This document shows, piece after piece, positions 13,943-21,212 of a stretch of DNA of 25,542 nt. Each line of letters begins with the position of its first letter. The stretch's first letter is position 1. The notes under the pieces were generated by a model. That model saw only the letters and a list, made by a program, of their open reading frames with translations. It ran no database searches and had not been told where the DNA came from. Origin of the DNA: a virus; IMG/VR virus record IMGVR_UViG_3300046007_011665, positions 1 through 25,542 of that record, one strand, 5' to 3'. The translations under genes were made by a program, and so were the position numbers.

Positions 13943-15402
13943 CTGAAGGTAAAAAATACAAACTGAAGTTGGATAATCCAGCGCCAGCGGCTCCTGCCGT
14001 TCCTGCGCCTGCTCCAGCTGAACCAATAACAGAACCAGCTGATGACGCTGGTTTTGGCGATTTTGGTGGTAATGAAACACCAGCAGAAGAACCAGCAAAT
14101 GATATGCCGTTTGATAAAGAACCTTTTGATGCTGGTGTTGATGCCGATGAGGAAACTGACCCTAAAAAATTTATTGAGCAATTGAGTGGTAAATTGGGTC
14201 AATCTCTTAGACAATACACCAAGGACCAAGGTCAACCAGATTTTGAGTTAGAAAAATTTGCTATTAACTCAGTAATATCAGCTACACATACAGCTGAAAT
14301 GGATGAAGAAGATAAAAACGATATTATTAAAAAGATAAATAAATCAGGTGAAAATGACACACAAGATTTTGATGGTGACAATCAAGGTGATGCCGATGGT
14401 GGAGACGATTCTTTCGGTGGACCCGATAACGGGGATGGTGGTTCTGGTGAGCTTGATTTTTCATCACGTGAAGAAGATATTAAAGAAAGTAAATTTATGC
14501 TTGATAAACCTAAAAAACTAAGCATTTTTGCACCTGAAGGTAGTGAGGAATTTATGGAAGAAAATAGAATAAATGAAAACCATGGTGAGTCTAACAATTA
14601 CATGTTTTGGCAAAACCTTAAAACATTGGTACACGCAGGTTCTGAATTGTTAAAAATGGAATGCGACCAAGTTGATACATTATTATCTGATGGCCATGGA
14701 TGGGCGTTAGACCACATAGCAACTTCAGCTGATGATGTTGAAGAAGTATACCATTTTATTGAAGGGTCACTTAATGATTACCATAATGATTCTGAAGAAG
14801 AAATGGATTATTCAAAATGGGCGCAACCAATGAAATTAAATCAACCAGTTACTGTATCTAAAGACTTAGCTTATCACTTAACCAATGAAATTGCGTTAGG
14901 TGAATCTATTTTTAGATATGGTTCTGAAAAATTCCAAACTCTTGTTAAAGAAGTAAGACAATTAAAAAATAAAGGGCTTATTGATTTGAATGAGAACGAC
15001 CAATTCATTGTTGAGGATTATGACAATGGTTTTATTGTAATTGATGAAAACAGAGTTAAATTAAATACTATATTTGAAGAGTTTGATACTGAGACTTTAA
15101 CTGAAGCTGAATATCAAGGTAAAAAAGTTGAAATAGGTAAACCTAAGCGTGGTGGTTCTAAAAAGTTCTATGTTTATGTAAGAAACCCTAAGACGGGTAA
15201 AGTTAAAAAAGTGTCTTTCGGAGCTAAATCTGGTGGTGGTAATTTAGCAGTTAAATTAAAAGACCCTAAGGCTAGAAAAGCATTTGCTGATAGACATAAT
15301 TGTAAAACTAAAAATGATAAAACAAAACCAGGTTATTGGGCATGTCGTTTGCCTCGTTATGCTAAACTATTAGGATTATCAGGTGGCGGTACTTGGTGGT
15401 AA
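13936..15402 (+). CDS. C-terminal part of the mosaic virion protein, in -1 frame from A10
   Basis: This is 488 residues if joined by a -1 shift at the A10 run (13927-13936). It has no ATG near its beginning; the earliest candidate is a TTG at 13969. It starts TLTEGKKYK, then a Pro/Ala-rich linker (APAAPAVPAPAPAEP), then KKFIEQLSGKLGQSLRQY and FAINSVISATH, a helical domain I know from myovirus structural proteins, then a Gly/Asp-rich linker, RINENHGES, and a YMFWQNLKTLVHAGSELLKM helical section. The C-terminus (KKVEIGKPKRGGSKKFYVYVRN...ADRHNC...GYWACRLPR) is a basic Cys-containing module common in T4-like phages. Module boundaries often carry x-N-E or x-T-E motifs (TLTEAEYQ before the last module). 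Frameshift origin is unresolved. Confidence 0.65.
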   Translation, partial: TLTEGKKYKLKLDNPAPAAPAVPAPAPAEPITEPADDAGFGDFGGNETPAEEPANDMPFDKEPFDAGVDADEETDPKKFIEQLSGKLGQSLRQYTKDQGQPDFELEKFAINSVISATHTAEMDEEDKNDIIKKINKSGENDTQDFDGDNQGDADGGDDSFGGPDNGDGGSGELDFSSREEDIKESKFMLDKPKKLSIFAPEGSEEFMEENRINENHGESNNYMFWQNLKTLVHAGSELLKMECDQVDTLLSDGHGWALDHIATSADDVEEVYHFIEGSLNDYHNDSEEEMDYSKWAQPMKLNQPVTVSKDLAYHLTNEIALGESIFRYGSEKFQTLVKEVRQLKNKGLIDLNENDQFIVEDYDNGFIVIDENRVKLNTIFEEFDTETLTEAEYQGKKVEIGKPKRGGSKKFYVYVRNPKTGKVKKVSFGAKSGGGNLAVKLKDPKARKAFADRHNCKTKNDKTKPGYWACRLPRYAKLLGLSGGGTWW

Positions 15403-15415
15403 TAAATTTATAACT

Positions 15416-17539
15416 ATGAAACCATATAAAGAAGAAAAACAAGGTAATATAATAAGACGAACATTTTCAGACAACGTGCCTGAGAGTGAGTTGATATGGC
15501 ATAGAGACCACGAGGATAGAGTTGTTTTGCCTTTAAATGAAAATGATTGGTCAGTTCAATTTGATAACGAGTTACCAAGAAAACTTGTAGTTGGTGAAGA
15601 ATATTTTATCCCTAAGAATGTTTATCATAGAGTTATTAAGGGTAATGGTGATTTAATGGTTGAAATTATTGAAACCAATTTTGATGACGATGCATATGAA
15701 ATATATGAAGTTATTGAAGAGGGTAAAAAGAAAAAAAAGAAAAAGAAAAAAGACGCATGTTACCACAAAGTAAGGTCTAGATATGATGTATGGCCTAGTG
15801 CCTACGCTTCAGGTGCTCTTGTTAAGTGTCGTAAGGTTGGTGCAGCTAATTGGGGGAATAGTTCAAATGAATCTGTTAATGAAGTTATTACTTCAGAAGA
15901 ACCAAAAGCAGAGGTGGATACATTTTTAACTAGAAGTTTAAATTCTTTAAGTAGATTTATTTACGGTAAAGATGTTGTTGATTTTATGAATAAATTAAAA
16001 AACATCGCAAAATTTGATAACTTTACTTTAAAATTATCAAAGGGTAGTGAGGGTGCTAATCAATTTATTATTGAAATTTTAGATGGAAATAATAAAGTTG
16101 GTAAATTTGTTGCTTTTATTTATACAGACAAAGAAACTAGAAACCAAAATTTACAAATACAAAAAGTTGAAATATATCCAGAATATAGGGGTAAGGGTAT
16201 AATGAGAAAATTTTATCAAGAGTTTAATGAATGGTTGAAAGACAATTTAAATAATTTTGATAAATTCACATCTGATTTTATTTTCCTATATAACAAAGAA
16301 ACAGGTAAGTATGATGGTTTTAATATGTGGGAAGATTTAGTTAAAAAAGGTCTAGCTAAAAGATTAGGACCAGATAGTGATTATATACCACCTACCACCC
16401 CACCAAAAAATGGTATGTGGAGCATTAATTCTGGATATGCTTTAAATGAAGTTATTGAAGAAAAATGGTCTAGCGATTATAAAAAAAGTATTGATTGTAA
16501 TAACCCTAAAGGGTTCAGTCAAAAAGCTCATTGTGATGCTAGAAAGAAAAGACAAAGAGGTGAAGAAACTAAATCTAAACCAATAAATGAAAACGTATCA
16601 GAAATTAGTCGTATTGTAAATCAATATATGAAAGATACTGAATACGATATTCAAAATAGTTTAGGTAATTGTTCTTTTTTTACTAGAGATATGATTAATT
16701 GGGCAAAGAATAATGGTATAAAATCAGATTATGTTTATATGCCAATGAGTGAAGAATACAGAAAAGAAAACAATATTTCTGATAATGAATGGGAAGACCA
16801 TATAGTACCAATGATTAATGGTGTTATCATTGATTTTGCTTATACACCTCAAGGTGTTTCTAAGAACGTTAGAACTAAAAATACAATACCACCAAGAATT
16901 TTTAAATATAGTGATAATTTATTTAAACCAAATGGTATATATGGAAAATTTGGATATACAAAACCAGAAATTAATACAGAATATGGAAACCCAAAAGATA
17001 TAAATTCTTTTGATGTTGTTAAACCTAATAAGAAAAAAGAAGATTTAGGTGAATTATCTATTTATGAAGCAAAAAAAACTGATTTCTCAAAAGAAAAAAG
17101 CAAAGGACTTCATGGATGGTTTGAGAGACAGGGTGGTAAGGGTAAATCAAAAGGATGGGTTGATTGTAACACATGTAGAAAAGACCCTGATACTGGTAGA
17201 AAAAAATGTAAAACATGTGGAAGAAAAGATGGTGAGGAAAGAGCTAAATATCCAGCTTGTAGACCTACACCATCAGCTTGTGGTACAAGAGGTAAGGGCA
17301 AGAAGTGGGGTAAAAAAACTTCTAATGAAGGGTTGAATATGTCAGAAAATTTTAGTATCTTTGATAAAAATTATCTAAAAATGAAATTAAACGAAACTTT
17401 TAACTATGAAGAACCGTTAGTATTACCAGCGGAGCCTAAAACAAAACCCAAAGAATCACCTATGATTCAACCGTCTAGACGTAATAAACCTTTCTTACCA
17501 GAAAGAGAATCACAACCAGACCCAAAAGCTGAAGAATAA
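15416..17539 (+). CDS. Multidomain virion protein: cupin-like, GNAT-like, papain/transglutaminase-like and Cys-rich modules
   Basis: At 707 residues, at least six modules can be read. (1) Cupin-like at about 10-88: WHRDHEDR (28-35) and FIPKNVYH (64-71). (2) Lys-run and DACYHKVRSRYDVWPSAYASG (113-133). (3) GNAT-like at about 165-318 with YRGKGIMRKF (257-266). (4) SIDCNNPKGFSQKAHC (358-373), a recurring phage motif. (5) A cysteine-peptidase or transglutaminase-like fold at about 395-530 with a plausible triad Cys419 (LGNCSFF), His462 (WEDHIVP), Asp473 (IIDFAY). (6) A basic Cys-rich module at 556-635 (CNTC, CKTCG, CRPTPSAC). Modules are separated by x-N-E motifs (SVNE, ALNE, INEN, SNEG). The start at 15416 avoids overlap with the previous stop; an in-frame upstream start at 15383 is less likely. 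No single function can be assigned; proteolytic release of modules in the head is a hypothesis. Confidence 0.7.
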   Translation: MKPYKEEKQGNIIRRTFSDNVPESELIWHRDHEDRVVLPLNENDWSVQFDNELPRKLVVGEEYFIPKNVYHRVIKGNGDLMVEIIETNFDDDAYEIYEVIEEGKKKKKKKKKDACYHKVRSRYDVWPSAYASGALVKCRKVGAANWGNSSNESVNEVITSEEPKAEVDTFLTRSLNSLSRFIYGKDVVDFMNKLKNIAKFDNFTLKLSKGSEGANQFIIEILDGNNKVGKFVAFIYTDKETRNQNLQIQKVEIYPEYRGKGIMRKFYQEFNEWLKDNLNNFDKFTSDFIFLYNKETGKYDGFNMWEDLVKKGLAKRLGPDSDYIPPTTPPKNGMWSINSGYALNEVIEEKWSSDYKKSIDCNNPKGFSQKAHCDARKKRQRGEETKSKPINENVSEISRIVNQYMKDTEYDIQNSLGNCSFFTRDMINWAKNNGIKSDYVYMPMSEEYRKENNISDNEWEDHIVPMINGVIIDFAYTPQGVSKNVRTKNTIPPRIFKYSDNLFKPNGIYGKFGYTKPEINTEYGNPKDINSFDVVKPNKKKEDLGELSIYEAKKTDFSKEKSKGLHGWFERQGGKGKSKGWVDCNTCRKDPDTGRKKCKTCGRKDGEERAKYPACRPTPSACGTRGKGKKWGKKTSNEGLNMSENFSIFDKNYLKMKLNETFNYEEPLVLPAEPKTKPKESPMIQPSRRNKPFLPERESQPDPKAEE

Positions 17540-17952
17540 TGGAAGAATTATATTTGATATATGTAAACTATGTTGGTAAAGATTATAAGGGTGATTACCT
17601 TTATGAATTTATATTTTCTGACACTACAGAAGATATAGATGGTGATGAGTGGGATACATACCCAGCTTCTGGAAGACCACAACCACCGCATGATTCTTTT
17701 ATAAAAAAAGTTGGTAGACTTGAATCTGAGTTAAAATTAGATGTGATACAAAATAGTGACACATTTGCAGTTTGGGATGCTATTGATGGTGTAGTTGCTT
17801 TGGCTTGGGAAAATATTGACGATTATGACACGTATCCAGAAAAAAGAATTTGTTTTAAATTTGGTGAAGATTTATCTGAAGTTGAAGATAAATTATACGA
17901 AAAAGACCTAATATTGAATTATAATATAAACAAACATGAACACAAAAAATAA
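17539..17952 (+). CDS. Hypothetical protein
   Basis: The protein has 137 residues, strongly acidic and Tyr/Asp-rich (DTTEDIDGDEWDTYPASG; WENIDDYDTYPEKR), with a beta-rich N-terminus (YLIYVNYVGKDYKGDYLYEFIFSD). Its ATG shares the A of the upstream TAA, and its 3' end overlaps the next start by 17 nt, so it is embedded in the structural operon. No known domain recognised. Confidence 0.6.
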   Translation: MEELYLIYVNYVGKDYKGDYLYEFIFSDTTEDIDGDEWDTYPASGRPQPPHDSFIKKVGRLESELKLDVIQNSDTFAVWDAIDGVVALAWENIDDYDTYPEKRICFKFGEDLSEVEDKLYEKDLILNYNINKHEHKK

Positions 17953-18880
17953 ATTAAAAGAAGCTACATATATTGTCGCATCACCTAATGATGCTCAGAC
18001 AATGGCTGGTACTAATAAATTAAAAAAAGACGACACTGTTATTATTGATAAAGCAGCGTCTGCTAAAAGTGCATCTTCAGCTTTGGTTGGTGAGATTGAC
18101 AATGTAATTCAACCTCAAGATAGAGCAACGATAAAGTACTTATCAAATGTAAAAGATGCTGAATCTGGACAAATAGCTCAACCATTTAACCTTGGTGATA
18201 AAAAATACCAAATGGTAAGAGGTATAACACCAGATAAAAATGTAGTCATGGGTGTTTATTGTTTTGATGAATTAAATGAAGATGGTAGTAACATGATTTA
18301 CCATGTTGATGAATTTGAAAGTAAAATAGCTAGACCAATGCTTGAAATGGAAAAATTAACTACTGAAAGTGAAAATAAAAGTACTGAACCTGAAAGCCTT
18401 AATTTAGGTGAATTTAAACATTTTATTGTAAGCGAAAAAACTGGTAAATTTAAAAAATTTAAAACAATCCCAGAATTGGCCGCTACTACTATGCTTGAAG
18501 ATGAGAGATATATGGGGTTACATGAATTTAAAAAATTCTTTGAAAGTAGAGTGTTTGGTGCGCCTAAGAAAAAAGACTTAAGTGAAGTTGGGTTGACTGG
18601 CCAAGAAAGTGATGAAGAAATGACTATTAAAGCTAAAAAATTAATGGGTCTTATCCAAAAAAGAATTCCAGCAACTATCATAGAGAGCATTAAAACAAAC
18701 AAGTTGGCACAAAGAGAAGTTATCGCTGCATTTGCTGAAATGATTGGAGTCCCTAGAAATGGGCTTACTGGGTTAGTCCAAGGTATTAAAGATTTAGCTA
18801 AAACTGGTTCACAACCACAACAGCAACCAGTTATGGAAAATAGAGTAATAAAAACTATAAAGAAAAAAGACATAAAGTAA
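17936..18880 (+). CDS. Hypothetical structural protein
   Basis: This 314-residue protein lies in the structural block, starting inside the end of the gene before and ending 3 nt before the gene after. The N-terminal half is mixed and carries KYQMVRGITPDKNVVMGVYCFDE (broken here by strands); the middle has EFKHFIVSEKTGKFKKFKTI; the C-terminal part is helical (EEMTIKAKKLMGLIQKR; LAQREVIAAFAEMIG) with a Gln-rich linker and a basic tail (KTIKKKDIK). No cleavage-type NEG motif is obvious. I do not recognise a named family; neighbours suggest a virion or prohead protein. Confidence 0.55.
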   Translation: MNTKNKLKEATYIVASPNDAQTMAGTNKLKKDDTVIIDKAASAKSASSALVGEIDNVIQPQDRATIKYLSNVKDAESGQIAQPFNLGDKKYQMVRGITPDKNVVMGVYCFDELNEDGSNMIYHVDEFESKIARPMLEMEKLTTESENKSTEPESLNLGEFKHFIVSEKTGKFKKFKTIPELAATTMLEDERYMGLHEFKKFFESRVFGAPKKKDLSEVGLTGQESDEEMTIKAKKLMGLIQKRIPATIIESIKTNKLAQREVIAAFAEMIGVPRNGLTGLVQGIKDLAKTGSQPQQQPVMENRVIKTIKKKDIK

Positions 18881-18883
18881 TAT

Positions 18884-20152
18884 ATGAGCAATTACAGAAA
18901 AATAGCTGAACAAGCATTATTAAAATCACTAAACAGAAACAAATCAAAATTAAATGAAGGTGTTGTTTATGGTGATAATATAACAGAAAGAATGCACCCA
19001 CAGTTAGAACAAGAATTAGCTGAAAGAAAACACTCGTTAGGTAAACACCCAGCTATACCTGAGGGTGATGAAAATAACTTTGAACAAAAGATAATGGGTA
19101 AACGTTTCAGTGAAGTTGTTAACCGTTATAAACGCGCATTTGATGTTGATGAAATTGATAATACTCAACTAATGACACAAATGATGCCAATGGTTCACGA
19201 AACAATGGCTTTGGAAACTAAACACAAAAAAGACTTAGAAAAATTGGCTGAGAAAATGATTCGCGATGAGTATGATATGCCAGAAGATATTGTTGAGATA
19301 AAAGCTACTTTGTCACCTAAGATTTCGTTAGAGGGTACTAAAAAACACCCAACACCTAAATCTAATGATTTTCAATTTGAAAGCCATGAAGATATGGTAA
19401 ACGCAAAAGGTGAAATTTATAAAAGAAGATTTTTAAACGCAATGATTCAAGGTGCCGCGAAAAAAACAAATCATATGTTCCATATGGTTGATGATGAATT
19501 AACTAACATGGACCCAAGATTATTGAATCGTTATTCAAAAGTTATGTCGGCGGCTGATTATATGTATTATGTTATACCTAAGATGGATAACGGTACTAGT
19601 GGTGGTGTTGTTAAGGTGACGTTTCCAACCGCTGATAACCCTAAGGCTGTTATTGAAGCTGAAGCTATGATTTTCCCAGTACTTATTCATGAACTAGTTA
19701 AAGGTGTTATGGAATTGTTATCAGCACATGGTTTACCTAAAGATAAAAAGTTAGGTGATTATGTTGTTGATAAGGCAGATTTCTTATCAGCCGAACCATG
19801 GGATATGAGAATTGGACCAGCATTGTGGGATAGATTTACAGATTGTATTGATGCTGACGATTTTAATTTAAAACATCAATTGTACATGGAGTTAGCTTCT
19901 ATGCCAGTAAATGAATTCAATGAAAATATGAGAGAAATTTTAGCTGGTACAAACAAGGGTAAAAAAATGGTAAAAGAAATTATGGGTAGTGTTAAACAAG
20001 AACTACAAGAAGAAGAATTTGATAACGCTATGAATGAGTTAAATTCTAAAGAAGATAAAGATTATTACACATTAGATGAAATAATGTTTGGTAACGATAT
20101 TGAACTAGATGAGGACGATGATGATGTCTTCAATAGTGATGATTTATTCTAA
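18884..20152 (+). CDS. Hypothetical head-associated protein with acidic tail
   Basis: The protein has 422 residues. KLNEGVVYG at 23-31 is a hydrophobic-x-E-G motif near the N-terminus, suggesting that about 25 residues could be removed if it is a prohead-protease substrate. The body is helical with conserved-looking segments such as GVVKVTFPTADNPKAVIEAE and FPVLIHELVKGVMELLSAHG (HELVK lacks the second His, so it is not an HExxH peptidase). The C-terminus is very acidic (IELDEDDDDVFNSDDLF). It is the last gene of the block, 3 nt after the previous stop, and is followed by a strong terminator. Its place just before terminase suggests a head or tail-completion role. No family name can be given. 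Confidence 0.6.
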   Translation: MSNYRKIAEQALLKSLNRNKSKLNEGVVYGDNITERMHPQLEQELAERKHSLGKHPAIPEGDENNFEQKIMGKRFSEVVNRYKRAFDVDEIDNTQLMTQMMPMVHETMALETKHKKDLEKLAEKMIRDEYDMPEDIVEIKATLSPKISLEGTKKHPTPKSNDFQFESHEDMVNAKGEIYKRRFLNAMIQGAAKKTNHMFHMVDDELTNMDPRLLNRYSKVMSAADYMYYVIPKMDNGTSGGVVKVTFPTADNPKAVIEAEAMIFPVLIHELVKGVMELLSAHGLPKDKKLGDYVVDKADFLSAEPWDMRIGPALWDRFTDCIDADDFNLKHQLYMELASMPVNEFNENMREILAGTNKGKKMVKEIMGSVKQELQEEEFDNAMNELNSKEDKDYYTLDEIMFGNDIELDEDDDDVFNSDDLF

Positions 20153-20153
20153 G

Positions 20154-20182
20154 ATAAGGGGCTTTTAGCCCCTTATTTATTT
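20154..20182 (+). terminator. Strong intrinsic terminator closing the structural block
   Basis: A 9-bp stem ATAAGGGGC / GCCCCTTAT with loop TTTTA (20154-20176), then TTATTTT. It begins 2 nt after the stop at 20152. This is the most GC-rich stem in the window. Confidence 0.88.
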
Positions 20183-20211
20183 TAAAACCTTTATTTTACT
20201 TGATTTCAGCA

Positions 20212-20219
20212 TATTTATA
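20212..20219 (+). promoter_or_regulatory. Late-promoter-like motif before a 12-codon remnant ORF
   Basis: GCATATTTATAATATAAAAAG is a good match to the shared element, 17 nt before ATG 20237. No real gene follows on this strand: the next coding sequence is the converging HNH gene. This suggests an orphaned promoter of terL left behind by an insertion. Confidence 0.5.
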
Positions 20220-20236
20220 ATATAAAAAGAAGAAAT

Positions 20237-20275
20237 ATGCTAACAGCACAAGAAATATTTAAATATTTCTTTTAA
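20237..20275 (+). pseudogene. Possible 5' remnant of terL (12 codons)
   Basis: The tiny frame MLTAQEIFKYFF* has a proper promoter-like motif ahead of it. It resembles the N-terminus of the terminase at 21213 (MSFTTTEIFKEYSK): both have Thr then EIFK then an aromatic residue, and GAAATATTTAAA is identical at 20252-20263 and 21231-21242. It runs into the 3' end of the HNH gene. It may be the original 5' end of terL separated by the cassette, or chance in AT-rich DNA. Confidence 0.35.
20250..20271. repeat. 22-bp perfect palindrome at the end of the HNH gene
   Basis: AAGAAATATTT is followed directly by its own reverse complement, with no loop. It covers the stop codon of the HNH gene and the last codons of the remnant frame. 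In RNA it could be a weak hairpin between converging transcripts; it could also be a protein-binding or recombination site. No T run follows on the minus strand. Confidence 0.6.
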
Positions 20276-20936
20276 CATTACGATTATAATAACCACATAA
20301 TGGTTGTAAATTGGTATAATTATTTAACTTTATTAATTCTTCTTCTGTTATCGCATTAGAAGATGGTATTATATGGTCTATATCCCAACCATAATTAAGT
20401 GTACCATTATATAAACCGTAGTTATTCCAATTCATCCAAGGTTCAAATTTAGATTCCAAATATAATTTAAAATCAATTGGGTCACACCCTAAAATAATAA
20501 AGGTTTTGGTGTTCTTTTTAAAATTATTTCGTTTTATAGTTTGTCTTATTAAATTTCTAATGTTTTTCTTTAATTTAAATAAAGGGTCGTTTTTTAAACG
20601 TTTTTTTTCATTTTCTACATTTTGTTTTTTAATTGTTTCTTTGTTTTTCTGATAATATTCTTTGTGATAATTTGGATTATTTTTTCTGTATTCTTTAGCA
20701 TATTCTAATTTTTGTTCTTTGGTTAATTCTTTAGTTTTATTATAATATTCAATTTTTTTATTTTTATTACTAATATAATAAGTTTTAGATTTTTCGTTAA
20801 TTTTTTCTTTATTTTCTATCACATATTTTGCGTTTTTATTTTTTATTTTTTCTTTATTATTTTCACGATATCGTTTATTGGAAACTCTTTTAGCTTCTAA
20901 ACGTTCTTCATCGGTATTATATTTTTTTAAACCCAT
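20259..20936 (-). CDS. HNH homing endonuclease
   Basis: This 225-residue protein starts MGLKKYNTDEER. The N-terminal half is highly basic with repeated K-x-YY-x-x-N-K-E-like units (KRYRENNKEKIKNK; KTYYISNKNKK; KEYYQKNKETIKK), a helical DNA-binding spacer common in phage HNH enzymes. The catalytic HNH part is near the C-terminus: WDIDHIIPSS (D-H pair), NLQPLC (central Asn) and YYNRNVKRN. ATG 20936 is preferred to the in-frame ATG at 20954 because it lies 1 nt after the stop of the RHH gene, indicating a two-gene operon. It is placed between two virion genes on the opposite strand, a typical site for a mobile endonuclease gene. Confidence 0.88.
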   Translation of the reverse strand: MGLKKYNTDEERLEAKRVSNKRYRENNKEKIKNKNAKYVIENKEKINEKSKTYYISNKNKKIEYYNKTKELTKEQKLEYAKEYRKNNPNYHKEYYQKNKETIKKQNVENEKKRLKNDPLFKLKKNIRNLIRQTIKRNNFKKNTKTFIILGCDPIDFKLYLESKFEPWMNWNNYGLYNGTLNYGWDIDHIIPSSNAITEEELIKLNNYTNLQPLCGYYNRNVKRNI

Positions 20937-20937
20937 A

Positions 20938-21108
20938 TTATAAAGGCATTTCATCTATTTCGTTATTTTTTCTAAGGTCTTGATAAATCAACCATTCAAC
21001 ATGTTTTGACACATTACTATGTAGAAAGTTTAGCTTATCTAATACTTTTTTATTAACACTAGCCGTTAATTTACCTTTTTTTTCTGTTTCTTTTAATTTT
21101 TTTCTCAT
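20938..21108 (-). CDS. Small ribbon-helix-helix-like DNA-binding protein
   Basis: This 56-residue protein has a basic N-terminus (MRKKLKETEKKGK), then LTASVNKKVLDKLNFL, HSNVSKHVEWLIYQDL and a polar tail. The pattern of one short strand (KLTASV), a helix, a turn and a second helix fits an Arc/CopG-type ribbon-helix-helix protein, which binds operators as a dimer. It is immediately upstream of the HNH gene (1 nt from its start) and has a late-type motif on its own strand at 21120-21127. It may autoregulate the cassette or help target the nuclease; that is inference. Too short for certainty. Confidence 0.6.
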   Translation of the reverse strand: MRKKLKETEKKGKLTASVNKKVLDKLNFLHSNVSKHVEWLIYQDLRKNNEIDEMPL

Positions 21109-21119
21109 AATTTCTTTTT

Positions 21120-21127
21120 TATAAATA
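21120..21127 (-). promoter_or_regulatory. Late-promoter-like motif for the RHH-HNH cassette
   Basis: Minus-strand ATATTTATAAAAAAG has TATTTATA with an 11-nt spacer to the RHH start at 21108. It shows that the element also works, or at least occurs, on the opposite strand ahead of an oppositely oriented gene. Confidence 0.55.
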
Positions 21128-21190
21128 TAATAAAATAAGAAAAAAAGTAAAGTATTTATCGTATTTATATTTTTTTTACAATATAATTAA

Positions 21191-21198
21191 TATTTATA
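21191..21198 (+). promoter_or_regulatory. Late-promoter-like motif before terL
   Basis: TTAATATTTATAGTAAAAAC has TATTTATA with a 14-nt spacer to ATG 21213. It is divergent from the cassette promoter at 21120-21127. Confidence 0.6.
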
Positions 21199-21212
21199 GT
21201 AAAAACAATATT

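Noticed and set aside
15383-15415. Longer start for the 707-residue protein
   Set aside because: It would overlap the coding end of the preceding gene; ATG 15416 gives the cupin-like N-terminus without overlap.
19680-19740. HELVK in the 18884 protein as a metallopeptidase motif
   Set aside because: The second His of HExxH is missing and no third ligand pattern follows.
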